The notes below the pieces were generated by a model. That model made no database searches and was not told the origin of the DNA. It saw nothing but the letters and a program-made list of their open reading frames with translations. A stretch of DNA of 5,434 nt from Candidatus Iainarchaeum sp. GTDB lineage: Archaea > Iainarchaeota > Iainarchaeia > Iainarchaeales > GCA-2688035. Position 1 is the first letter of the stretch. Each line of letters starts with the position of its first letter. A program made the translations under genes and the position numbers. The stretch lies in assembly GCA_017610245.1 (NCBI GenBank), contig JAFCCK010000062.1:1-5434 (forward strand), read 5' to 3'. Positions 1-5,271 of this stretch are shown one piece after another.

Positions 1-25
1 CCTCAAAACGTACGAATTCCGCCAT
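1..25 (-). CDS. Start of an unidentified protein-coding gene (cut by window edge)
   Basis: Only the first eight codons are visible, reading MAEFVRFE, before the window ends. The call rests on the strong Shine-Dalgarno at 42-34 with 8-base spacing to the ATG at 25, plus TATA-like elements upstream at 96-129. The product cannot be named from eight residues. The gene has the same orientation as all others here, but its own promoter and leader hairpin suggest that it is expressed separately from the GluRS gene. Confidence 0.65.
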
Positions 26-33
26 TCCCAAAA

Positions 34-42
34 CACCTCCTT
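34..42 (-). promoter_or_regulatory. Strong Shine-Dalgarno of the gene at the left edge
   Basis: AAGGAGGTG on the minus strand, a nearly full complement to the 3' end of archaeal 16S rRNA, lies 8 bases before an ATG at 25-23. It is the strongest ribosome-binding site in the window and fixes the start of the next gene. Confidence 0.8.
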
Positions 43-43
43 A

Positions 44-60
44 GAAACCCTTCGGGTTTC
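44..60 (-). promoter_or_regulatory. Leader hairpin just upstream of a strong Shine-Dalgarno
   Basis: GAAACCC and GGGTTTC form a perfect 7-bp stem closing a three-base loop (GAA on the minus strand). The stem ends one base before an AAGGAGGTG Shine-Dalgarno (42-34), so in RNA it would stack beside the ribosome landing site of the next gene. It is not followed by a T run in either direction, which argues against a terminator. Its role is unknown. Confidence 0.55.
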
Positions 61-76
61 GTCATCGTCATCTGCG

Positions 77-129
77 AAAAAAAGTCCCGCGAATGCTTAT
101 AAAAAATTAGCCATGGGAATATTTAAAAA
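77..129 (-). terminator. Possible poly-T termination tracts after the GluRS gene
   Basis: Downstream of the GluRS stop the minus strand carries T runs of five (129-125), six (106-101) and seven (83-77). Archaeal RNA polymerase can terminate at such tracts without a strong hairpin. The same bases overlap the TATA boxes of the next gene, so the assignment is tentative. Confidence 0.4.
96..129 (-). promoter_or_regulatory. Probable promoter(s) of the gene cut at the left edge
   Basis: Two TATA-like elements lie on the minus strand between the GluRS stop and the next start: TTTTTAAATATT (129-118) and TTTTTATAAG (105-96). The second would place a transcription start near 76 and give a leader of about 50 bases that contains the hairpin at 44-60. 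The first would start near 100. Which one is used cannot be told from sequence. Confidence 0.5.
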
Positions 130-148
130 GGTAATTAATCAGCGCATT

Positions 149-1807
149 TCATCTGTGCGCAAACCACAGCACTGCCTTGTTTCCCTTCAATGAATCAATC
201 CTGCAGAACCCGAACCTATCCAAATACACTACGCTGTCTTCTTTCTCCCCTGCAATTTCCGCTCCAGCAAGCCCTGCAACCTTGCTGTTGTCGGGCATAA
301 CAATCTCAACATCTGCTCCCTGTAACAGCCATGCCACAATCGGCTTTCCTGTTTTCCCAGTTCCAACAAAGCGCGCAAACACCTGCAGGGGATCCTTCTT
401 CTCTACCTTTACATTGTATGCCTCTCGCAGCCTAAACACATCTCCCTTCTTGAATTTCTTCATCTCCCCTGCATCAACCACAAACTGTTGTGTCCCTTCT
501 CCCAACTCAACCTTTTTCCCATCCATTTCCACTATTGTTTGCTGCGCATAATCCACATCCAGCCGCACAGGGTTCTGTAAAAAAGCCACTCTCCTAACAT
601 CCCCCAGAGCTTCCTTATTCAAATCAGCCAGCCTCTTCTTATCAATCTGTGCATCAGCGCTCTTCACCCCGACTTCCAAAATCGCCTTCCGCAACGCACT
701 TGCCTGGAAGCCGCGCCTCCTCAAAGCCCTTATCGTTCCAAGTCTGGGATCGTCCCAGCCGCTGTAAATGCCCTTCTCAATCCCCTCCTTAATTTTGCTA
801 GTACTTAAAACCATGTTCGCAAGCTTTATCCTTCCAAAATGGAAGCTGTAGGGATACTTCCACCCAAGGTAGCTATACAGAAACTCCTGCTTTGTCTTGT
901 TCTGTTCGTGCTCCTGACCGCGAATTATCAAAGTAACTCCCAGCTCATGGTCATCTATTGCCGAGGCAAAGTTATAGGAGGGCCAAACACAATATTTACT
1001 TCCAACGCGTGGATGCTTTGGCTCATCTACAACCTTTGCAGCCCACCAATCTCTCACGCTTGGATCAGGGTGCTTCAAATCAGTTTTAATCCTAAGCACC
1101 GCTTTACCCTCGCGAAACGCATGCTTGAGCATTTTCTCAAATCTCTCCAACTGTCCCTCACTGCCCTTACCCCTGCAGGGACACGCCTTTCCCTGCCTGA
1201 TTAGCTTCCTCCATTTCTCCACCTTGCAACTACAAACATACGCCTTTTCCATCTCGATGAGCTTTCTCATATACTTGTAATAAATCTCAAGCCTGTCCGA
1301 AGCGAAAGATGTTCCACCTATGCTGCAGCCAAGCCATTGCAAATCCTCTTTGAAAATTTCCTCAGCGTTCTCTATAGGCTTTTTCACTTTTGGATCAGTG
1401 TCATCAAACCTCAAAAGCATTTTGCCGCCATACATCTTGACATATTCATCACTCAGTATTGCTGCACGGGCATTCCCTAAATGGAAAGGTCCATTGGGAT
1501 TTGGCGCAAATCTTGTTACAACCCCCTCCTTTGCTGCCCAGGGCAGCTCCGGCAGCATTGATTCCTTCTGCTTCGGCTTTAGCTCATAGCCCTTTTCAGC
1601 AAATTTTCTATACTCTTTTTCAATCTCCCCCTGCTTCATTGCATTTACTTTCTTCACTGCCTCAATAATCGTTGGCATGGCCTTCTTTATGTCCAGCTTA
1701 GGGTCAAGAGCCTTCATTTTCCCGACTATTGCTCCAACGTCCGCCTTGCCCTCATGCAGAAAAGCATTCTTTATCGCATACCTGTAAGCGTCTTCCTTCA
1801 AGCCCAT
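149..1807 (-). CDS. gltX: Glutamyl-tRNA synthetase, archaeal type
   Basis: Class I aminoacyl-tRNA synthetase that charges tRNA with glutamate in the cytoplasm. In archaea the enzyme generally also charges tRNA-Gln with Glu, which GatDE then amidates. The product is 552 residues, normal for archaeal GluRS. Residues 1-92 are the archaeal N-terminal helical region ('YAIKNAFLHEGKADVGAIVGK' near 10-30). The catalytic Rossmann domain begins at 'VVTRFAPNPNGPFHLGNARAA', with the HIGH motif as HLGN (109-112) and 'LLRFDDTDP' (131-139). A CxC...CxC zinc knuckle has Cys192, Cys194, Cys209 and Cys211. 'IIRGQEHEQNKTKQEFLYSYLGW' spans 294-316, and the KMSKS motif appears as LSTSK (334-338), followed by 'YSGWDDPRLGTIRALRRRGF' (348-367). 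A beta-barrel anticodon-binding region fills 400-552. This is the archaeal/eukaryotic rather than bacterial branch. Stop TGA at 151-149. Confidence 0.97.
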   Translation of the reverse strand: MGLKEDAYRYAIKNAFLHEGKADVGAIVGKMKALDPKLDIKKAMPTIIEAVKKVNAMKQGEIEKEYRKFAEKGYELKPKQKESMLPELPWAAKEGVVTRFAPNPNGPFHLGNARAAILSDEYVKMYGGKMLLRFDDTDPKVKKPIENAEEIFKEDLQWLGCSIGGTSFASDRLEIYYKYMRKLIEMEKAYVCSCKVEKWRKLIRQGKACPCRGKGSEGQLERFEKMLKHAFREGKAVLRIKTDLKHPDPSVRDWWAAKVVDEPKHPRVGSKYCVWPSYNFASAIDDHELGVTLIIRGQEHEQNKTKQEFLYSYLGWKYPYSFHFGRIKLANMVLSTSKIKEGIEKGIYSGWDDPRLGTIRALRRRGFQASALRKAILEVGVKSADAQIDKKRLADLNKEALGDVRRVAFLQNPVRLDVDYAQQTIVEMDGKKVELGEGTQQFVVDAGEMKKFKKGDVFRLREAYNVKVEKKDPLQVFARFVGTGKTGKPIVAWLLQGADVEIVMPDNSKVAGLAGAEIAGEKEDSVVYLDRFGFCRIDSLKGNKAVLWFAHR

Positions 1808-1830
1808 TCAAACCACTATATTTTTATTCA

Positions 1831-1846
1831 AAAAGAGTATTAAAAG
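1831..1846 (-). promoter_or_regulatory. Probable promoter of the GluRS gene, with AAAAGAG heptamer
   Basis: In the 62-base gap after the regulator gene the minus strand reads CTTTTAATA (1846-1838), an acceptable TATA-like element. A start about 25 bases downstream, near 1816, would leave a leader of only about 9 bases before the ATG at 1807. A GTGG just before the ATG is a weak Shine-Dalgarno at best, so translation may start on a very short leader. Directly downstream of the TATA element lies CTCTTTT (1837-1831), identical to half of the inverted repeat in the regulator's own leader. Confidence 0.45.
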
Positions 1847-1869
1847 CATTATTGTGGCGAAATAGCTGC

Positions 1870-2619
1870 TTACAGTCTTTTTCCCTGCTGCCAGAGCTTG
1901 TCAAAGTAGTGTTTCAATGCATTGGCAACAGGCTTGTTCTCATACCATATTGTGAAGTGGTATTCGGACATGTCCTTCTTAAAGTCGCTTAAAGCCATCA
2001 CAACCTTTTTCCCATCTATGATGAAAGCATTCAAGCCATGTTCCATATGCCTCAACTCTTTCACACTTTTTTTAACTGCCACATTTGGGAAGGCATTCAA
2101 CATTCTCACCGCAATATTTTTCTGCCTTGCCTTCTCGATGGCTTCCCTCAAAACGTTATGCTTGTCGGTTATCTCAGCAAAAGCAAGAATACTGTTCTGG
2201 GCTTTTTCAATCTCCTGGCTCAAAATCCTTTCAAAATCGCGGGCGTCCTTTACCTTCATCACTGTCTCGCCACTTGCTGTGCCCTTTGATTTTTCTAGGG
2301 CTGTAAGAGAATCAGCGAACTCCTTTGCCTTCTCCTCAATAACCTTTACTTCTGTTTTTTTGTCCTCCAGCAGGCTGTCCAAAACCTTCCTCGCGTCCAA
2401 CACGCGATACTTTTTTGGTCGGCCGCGAATTTCAATCACAAGGCTTCTTTTAACAAGCTTGTCAAGGACATCATAAACCCTTGTTTTAGGAACTTGTGAA
2501 AGCCTGCTTATTACCGGAGCTTCCGCCTCCTCTAACTTAAATAAAGTAGACAATGTCTTACTTTCGTACTCTGTTAGGCCCAAACTTTCCAGCAATTCGT
2601 TCAAAGAAGCATCATTCAT
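1870..2619 (-). CDS. TrmB-family winged-helix transcriptional regulator
   Basis: A 249-residue putative transcription factor of the archaeal TrmB family. Residues 6-73 form the winged-helix DNA-binding domain. 'LESLGLTEYESKTLSTLF' (10-27) is the typical entry helix pair, 'VPKTRVYDVLDKLVKRSLV' (43-61) the recognition helix region, and 'RGRPKKYRVL' (65-74) the wing. A charged helical linker, probably a dimerising coiled coil, covers about 75-110. The C-terminal part (about 120-249) resembles the phospholipase-D-like domain of many TrmB proteins, with 'NAFIIDGKKVVMAL' (197-210) and 'YHFTIWYENKPVANALKHYFDKLW' (220-243). It lacks the extra C-terminal sugar-binding domain of sugar-responsive TrmB proteins such as that of Thermococcus, so the ligand cannot be inferred. 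The start ATG 2619 has only a weak GGGG upstream. The gene has its own TATA box and lies 62 bases before the GluRS gene. Confidence 0.88.
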   Translation of the reverse strand: MNDASLNELLESLGLTEYESKTLSTLFKLEEAEAPVISRLSQVPKTRVYDVLDKLVKRSLVIEIRGRPKKYRVLDARKVLDSLLEDKKTEVKVIEEKAKEFADSLTALEKSKGTASGETVMKVKDARDFERILSQEIEKAQNSILAFAEITDKHNVLREAIEKARQKNIAVRMLNAFPNVAVKKSVKELRHMEHGLNAFIIDGKKVVMALSDFKKDMSEYHFTIWYENKPVANALKHYFDKLWQQGKRL

Positions 2620-2630
2620 TCAAAAACCCC

Positions 2631-2656
2631 AAAAGAGCCACATTTTGCCCTCTTTT
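2631..2656. promoter_or_regulatory. Inverted repeat in the TrmB-gene leader, possible operator
   Basis: AAAAGAG (2631-2637) and CTCTTTT (2650-2656) form a perfect 7-bp inverted repeat with a 12-base spacer, located between the predicted transcription start and the ATG. Such a site could be an autoregulatory operator for a dimeric winged-helix protein, or a leader hairpin in RNA. The same heptamer AAAAGAG occurs at 1831-1837 beside the TATA box of the GluRS gene. The halves are AT-rich, so chance is a real alternative. Confidence 0.35.
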
Positions 2657-2657
2657 C

Positions 2658-2670
2658 AATAATAATAATA
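2658..2670. repeat. Short AAT trinucleotide repeat at the predicted transcription start
   Basis: Four AAT units plus one base, AATAATAATAATA, sit between the TATA box (2681-2689) and the inverted repeat in the leader of the regulator gene. The tract is short and may be simple AT-rich promoter sequence. Confidence 0.4.
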
Positions 2671-2680
2671 GCACTTTAAA

Positions 2681-2703
2681 CTATTTAAATTTACCTTATA
2701 TGG
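2681..2703 (-). promoter_or_regulatory. Probable TATA-box promoter of the TrmB-family gene
   Basis: The minus strand reads TTTAAATAG at 2689-2681, a good archaeal TATA box. Transcription would begin about 25 bases downstream, near 2660, giving a leader of roughly 40 bases to the ATG at 2619. A second AT-rich candidate, CATATAAGG, lies just upstream at about 2702-2694. No strong poly-T terminator separates this from the Memo gene, so some readthrough from the ribosomal operon is possible. Confidence 0.55.
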
Positions 2704-2719
2704 TTAAAGAATTAGCTTT

Positions 2720-3517
2720 TTACTCGAATTTTATGGCAGCATACCCCACTACATTCTCCCTATCACGAGTGGTAGAAGCAGAGGTATCATAGCGAAGCAG
2801 CTTCCCCCTCTTCAACCCCATTTTTTTGCAGAAAACCATTGCCGTTACAATGGGAGCGAAGCCGCATATGCTTAGGTTTCTTTCAAGAACGATGGAATGG
2901 AAACCCCCAAAATCTATTTTCTCTATAAGCTTTATCGCTTCCGTGTCGCGTTCCCTTGCATCCTGCTCAGGAATAAAGTGCGAGAAATCGCTACTTGCAA
3001 TAACGCCAACACTCTTCCCTTTACATGCCTCGTACAGTACATTGCCAAGTTTCTCAAGCTCGTTAAGCTCATGCGTCATCAGTGTTACGGGCAAAATCTT
3101 TGCCATTGGAAAGAGAAACTGTATGAAAGGCAACTGCACTTCAATACTGTGCTCTTGAATGTGCGCAACATCATCTGCATCTATTCCCAGATTTTTCAAA
3201 ACTCCTTCCCTTAGCTTAACATCAACAGCTGTTTTTCCAAGCGGGGTTTCCCAGAAATCAGCATCGCTAATACTGATCGCTTCTCCCAAGCCAGTATGGT
3301 TTGGGCTTAGCACAACAAAGCTGTCTGCTTTAGCAAGCGCGTTGAAAGAAAAAGCAGCAACCTTGCCACTGTAAATATAGCCAGCGTGTGGTGCAACAAC
3401 ACACTCGCCCTTTTCCTCGCTCCCAATGCCTTTAAAAAAACTCTTCAACTGCTTTAAAAGCTGAGCTTCATCTCTTGGATAAAAGCTTCCTGCAACCGCA
3501 GCTTCCCTCACTTTCAT
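2720..3517 (-). CDS. Memo-family protein (MEMO1 / AmmeMemoRadiSam system protein B)
   Basis: A 265-residue member of the Memo family (DUF52), whose fold resembles class III extradiol dioxygenases. The biochemical role in archaea is not settled. Human MEMO1 binds copper or iron, and archaeal members are often seen beside ribosomal protein S2. Seen here: 'REAAVAGSFYP' (4-14), 'VVAPHAGYIYSGKVAA' (40-55), 'SPNHTGLG' (71-78), 'WETPLG' (89-94), 'EHSIEVQLPFIQFLFP' (122-137), 'IASSDFSHF' (173-181) and 'ICGFAPI' (217-223), ending 'NVVGYAAIKF'. The residues aligned from memory with the metal pocket of human MEMO1 (His49, His81, His192, Cys244) are His44, His74, His180 and Cys218, all kept. The start ATG overlaps the S2 stop (ATGA) with no visible Shine-Dalgarno, which suggests translation coupled to S2. 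Stop TAA at 2722-2720. I see no AMMECR1 or radical-SAM partner in this window. Confidence 0.95.
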   Translation of the reverse strand: MKVREAAVAGSFYPRDEAQLLKQLKSFFKGIGSEEKGECVVAPHAGYIYSGKVAAFSFNALAKADSFVVLSPNHTGLGEAISISDADFWETPLGKTAVDVKLREGVLKNLGIDADDVAHIQEHSIEVQLPFIQFLFPMAKILPVTLMTHELNELEKLGNVLYEACKGKSVGVIASSDFSHFIPEQDARERDTEAIKLIEKIDFGGFHSIVLERNLSICGFAPIVTAMVFCKKMGLKRGKLLRYDTSASTTRDRENVVGYAAIKFE

Positions 3518-4188
3518 TTGCTAATATTCTTGGGGGAGGTTTTTTTATTCTCTTCCGCAGCTCCTATTTCTTCTTCCCGGCCTTCCTCTTTCAACTCGTA
3601 TTCAAAATCAGATAGCTTGGCACTGAAATCCTCATCTTTTTTGATTATGCCCTTCTTTTTCAAAATCTCTCTTGCAAGCAGCCAGTAAACCAGGGCCAAA
3701 CTCTTCCTTCCCTTATTGTTTATTGGGATTATCAAATCTATATTCTTCAAGCTATTATTTGTTGAGCATAACGCAACAACAGGCACCTTTATTTTAGTAG
3801 CCTCCGCTACTGCCTGGCTGTCAACCTCCGGGTCTGTTATAATGACAATGCTAGGCTCGATGAATTCTTTCCCTCTGGGATTTGTGAAAGTGCCTGGAAC
3901 AAACCTTTCAATCAAAGCCTTTGCCCCCAACGCTTTTGCAAACTCCTGTGCTGGGGTTTGCCCATAGGCGCGCCTACTTACAACCACCGCTTTTCCCAGC
4001 TCAAATTCTGAAATCATTTCAGCAGCAATCTTTATTCTTTCATCGATGTTCTCGACATCTAGGACATTCAATCCATCTTTTCTCTTTTTGAAGATGTATC
4101 TCGCCATATCTCCAGTTTTGAACTTTGTTCCAATGTGCGCACCAGTCTTTAGGTATTTGTCTAATGGGACCAAATTCTTTTCAGCCAT
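3514..4188 (-). CDS. rps2: 30S ribosomal protein S2 (archaeal uS2)
   Basis: Small-subunit ribosomal protein of the archaeal/eukaryotic type, 224 residues. Marks are 'YLKTGAHIGTKFKTGDMARYIF' (12-33), 'DGLNVLDVENIDERI' (38-52), 'RFVPGTFTNP' (95-104), 'ITDPEVDSQAVAEA' (117-130), and 'VPVVALCSTNN' with 'PINNKGRKSLALVYWLLAREIL' (to about 175). The last 40 residues or so are a highly charged, low-complexity tail rich in Glu and Lys, typical of the variable C-terminus of archaeal S2 and probably disordered. The start ATG is 6 bases after the RpoN stop and has only a weak GATGA-like site, so it probably relies on translational coupling. The stop TGA overlaps the ATG of the Memo gene as ATGA (3517-3514). 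Confidence 0.97.
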   Translation of the reverse strand: MAEKNLVPLDKYLKTGAHIGTKFKTGDMARYIFKKRKDGLNVLDVENIDERIKIAAEMISEFELGKAVVVSRRAYGQTPAQEFAKALGAKALIERFVPGTFTNPRGKEFIEPSIVIITDPEVDSQAVAEATKIKVPVVALCSTNNSLKNIDLIIPINNKGRKSLALVYWLLAREILKKKGIIKKDEDFSAKLSDFEYELKEEGREEEIGAAEENKKTSPKNISK

Positions 4189-4194
4189 GATTTA

Positions 4195-4389
4195 TCATCT
4201 TTGGTATTTCATTATGTTGTCAATCAAATCTGCTTGAGTGAAAAGCATCCTCCTGCAGCAGTAGCGCTTCACTCCCAAAGCATCCAATGCTTTCTCAGGG
4301 CTTTCCCCCTTATTGAGTTTCTCCAGGAAAGCCTCGTAGAGGCTGCCCAATACTTTACCGCAGGAAAAACACCTTACAGGAACCATCAT
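4195..4389 (-). CDS. rpoN: DNA-directed RNA polymerase subunit N (zinc protein)
   Basis: Subunit N is the archaeal counterpart of eukaryotic Rpb10, a small zinc protein of the RNA polymerase assembly platform. It is unrelated to bacterial sigma-54, which shares the symbol. The 64-residue product has the invariant 'PVRCFSCGKVLG' (4-15) and 'VKRYCCRRML' (40-49). The zinc ligands are Cys7, Cys10, Cys44 and Cys45, all present. The C-terminal 'DLIDNIMKY' matches the family. I start it at ATG 4389, because an AGGAGTGA Shine-Dalgarno (4403-4396) is six bases upstream and the protein then opens MMVPVRC, like other archaeal RpoN. An upstream in-frame TTG (4395) would abut the Shine-Dalgarno and is unlikely. 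The gene sits between S9 and S2, as expected, but rpoK and enolase, often found here, are absent. Its TGA is 6 bases before the S2 start. Confidence 0.97.
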   Translation of the reverse strand: MMVPVRCFSCGKVLGSLYEAFLEKLNKGESPEKALDALGVKRYCCRRMLFTQADLIDNIMKYQR

Positions 4390-4395
4390 CTTCAA

Positions 4396-4403
4396 TCACT
4401 CCT
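4396..4403 (-). promoter_or_regulatory. Shine-Dalgarno deciding the RpoN start
   Basis: AGGAGTGA on the minus strand, directly downstream of the S9 stop (TAA at 4408-4406). It has ideal spacing to ATG 4389 and almost none to the upstream in-frame TTG at 4395. This supports the shorter, 64-residue RpoN. Confidence 0.7.
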
Positions 4404-4405
4404 TT

Positions 4406-4834
4406 TTACCTCTTACTCTTCTGCCTCTTTTTTCTCGCGCCTGTTCCAAGAGGCTTTTTACTCTCCTTTCTTCTTGCATCATCAACCAGCAAAAGCCTGT
4501 CATAGCCAAGTAGCTTTTCCCTGAGTTTGCTATCCTTACTGAATTCAAGCAATGCCTTTGCTATTGCTCCTCTAACTGCCACCGCCTGGCCCATAAAGCC
4601 GCCGCCTCTAACGTTCACGTCAATGTCAAACCCTTTTGCAGCATCACCAGCCAACAGCAGCGGCTCTTCGATGAAGCGTCTTACCCTGGCAGGGCTTATC
4701 ACTTCCAAGCTCCTTTTGTTTATCCTAATTTTTCCCTTGCCTTTTCTTACAACTGCCCTGGCAACAGCTGTTTTCTTTTTGGCCTTAGTGTTAATGCCTG
4801 TTTTTCTCCTCTTCTTCTTTTTCCCTTCTACCAT
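4406..4834 (-). CDS. rps9: 30S ribosomal protein S9 (archaeal uS9)
   Basis: Small-subunit protein whose C-terminal tail reaches the P-site tRNA in ribosomes of known structure. From the chosen ATG it is 142 residues. Family marks are 'KKTAVARAVVRKGKGKIRIN' (20-39), 'EPLLLAGD' (57-64), 'DIDVNVRGGGFMGQA' (70-84), 'LLGYDRLLLVDDARRKESKKP' (108-128) and the basic C-terminus ending KRQKSKR with the terminal Arg expected of S9. I chose ATG 4834, which lies 2 bases after the L13 stop with a GGTGA just upstream. The frame is also open to a GTG at 4843, which would add three residues and overlap L13. The N-terminus has a Lys/Arg-rich extension (GKKKKRRK and onward) of roughly a dozen residues before the usual start of homology. 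Confidence 0.96.
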   Translation of the reverse strand: MVEGKKKKRRKTGINTKAKKKTAVARAVVRKGKGKIRINKRSLEVISPARVRRFIEEPLLLAGDAAKGFDIDVNVRGGGFMGQAVAVRGAIAKALLEFSKDSKLREKLLGYDRLLLVDDARRKESKKPLGTGARKKRQKSKR

Positions 4835-4836
4835 AT

Positions 4837-5259
4837 TCACCACTTTGCTCCCAACAACTTTGAGAGCTCTCCAAGAAACATGAAATTTTTGCTCTTATCG
4901 CCTTTAAACCCCTCCAGTTGCACGAATTCCTTTTCATTAAATTTCTCCGGCAAGCCGATAAATACCCTAACCCTCTTGATTGCATCCATGCCCTTTTTTC
5001 TCCTCACTGGAAGCATCCCCTTCACAGCATTCCTCAAGATTTTGTCAGGCATTCTGCTCGCCTTTGGTCCTTTCCTGGGGTTGCCCTTCACTGAAAGATC
5101 GAATCTTTGCTGGAATCTTTGCAACAAATCCTTCTTGCCTCCTATAATCATTGCCTTCTCTGCATTCACTATTACAATTTCATCCCCCTGCAGCGCCTTT
5201 TTCGCGCAATAGGAAGCCAGCCTTCCCATCACAAGTTCCTCAGCGTTAATCAACAGCAT
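4837..5259 (-). CDS. rpl13: 50S ribosomal protein L13 (archaeal uL13)
   Basis: A 140-residue protein, the usual length for archaeal L13, a primary large-subunit rRNA-binding protein. Visible family marks are the N-terminal 'INAEELVMGRLAS' (residues 4-16), 'VNAEKAMIIGGKKD' (31-44), and the diagnostic 'GNPRKGP..SRMPDKILRNAVKGMLP' block at about 59-84. A basic 'RRKKGMDAIKRVRVF' segment (86-100) follows. The start is ATG at 5259, set by an AAGGTGG Shine-Dalgarno a few bases upstream. The gene lies between L18e and S9, the normal archaeal order. Its TGA stop at 4839-4837 lies within the alternative GTG-initiated frame of S9 and 2 bases before the preferred S9 ATG, so L13 and S9 are probably translationally coupled. 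Nothing looks truncated or divergent. Confidence 0.97.
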   Translation of the reverse strand: MLLINAEELVMGRLASYCAKKALQGDEIVIVNAEKAMIIGGKKDLLQRFQQRFDLSVKGNPRKGPKASRMPDKILRNAVKGMLPVRRKKGMDAIKRVRVFIGLPEKFNEKEFVQLEGFKGDKSKNFMFLGELSKLLGAKW

Positions 5260-5260
5260 T

Positions 5261-5271
5261 TTCCCACCTTA
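5261..5271 (-). promoter_or_regulatory. Shine-Dalgarno of L13 overlapping the L18e stop codon
   Basis: On the minus strand, TAAGGTGG (5271-5264) contains both the L18e stop (TAA) and an AAGGTGG ribosome-binding site, followed by a few bases and the ATG of L13 at 5259. The overlap fixes the L13 start and suggests that a ribosome finishing L18e can reinitiate on L13. Confidence 0.75.

Noticed and set aside
44..60. Hairpin considered as an intrinsic terminator
   Set aside because: Neither strand has a T run directly after the stem, and on the minus strand it is followed at once by a Shine-Dalgarno and a start codon.
177..551. Open frame of 124 codons on the plus strand
   Set aside because: Antisense to the conserved C-terminal domain of GluRS, with Ser/Pro/Thr-rich composition and no family resemblance.
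1835..1839. GAGTA resembling half of the haloarchaeal TrmB motif TACT-N7/8-GAGTA
   Set aside because: No matching TACT half is present at the required spacing on either side.
1922..2476. Open frame of 184 codons on the plus strand
   Set aside because: It is entirely antisense to the well-supported TrmB-family gene, has no recognisable domain and shows a low-complexity Ser/Phe-rich composition typical of a shadow frame.
4527..4883. Plus-strand open frame with hydrophobic stretches resembling a membrane protein
   Set aside because: It is the complement of Lys/Arg/Glu-rich S9 and L13 codons; antisense of charged codons yields Leu/Phe-rich peptides, so the apparent membrane segments are artefacts.
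4791..4985. Minus-strand 64-codon frame overlapping the L13/S9 junction
   Set aside because: It is out of frame with both conserved ribosomal proteins and has no independent support.
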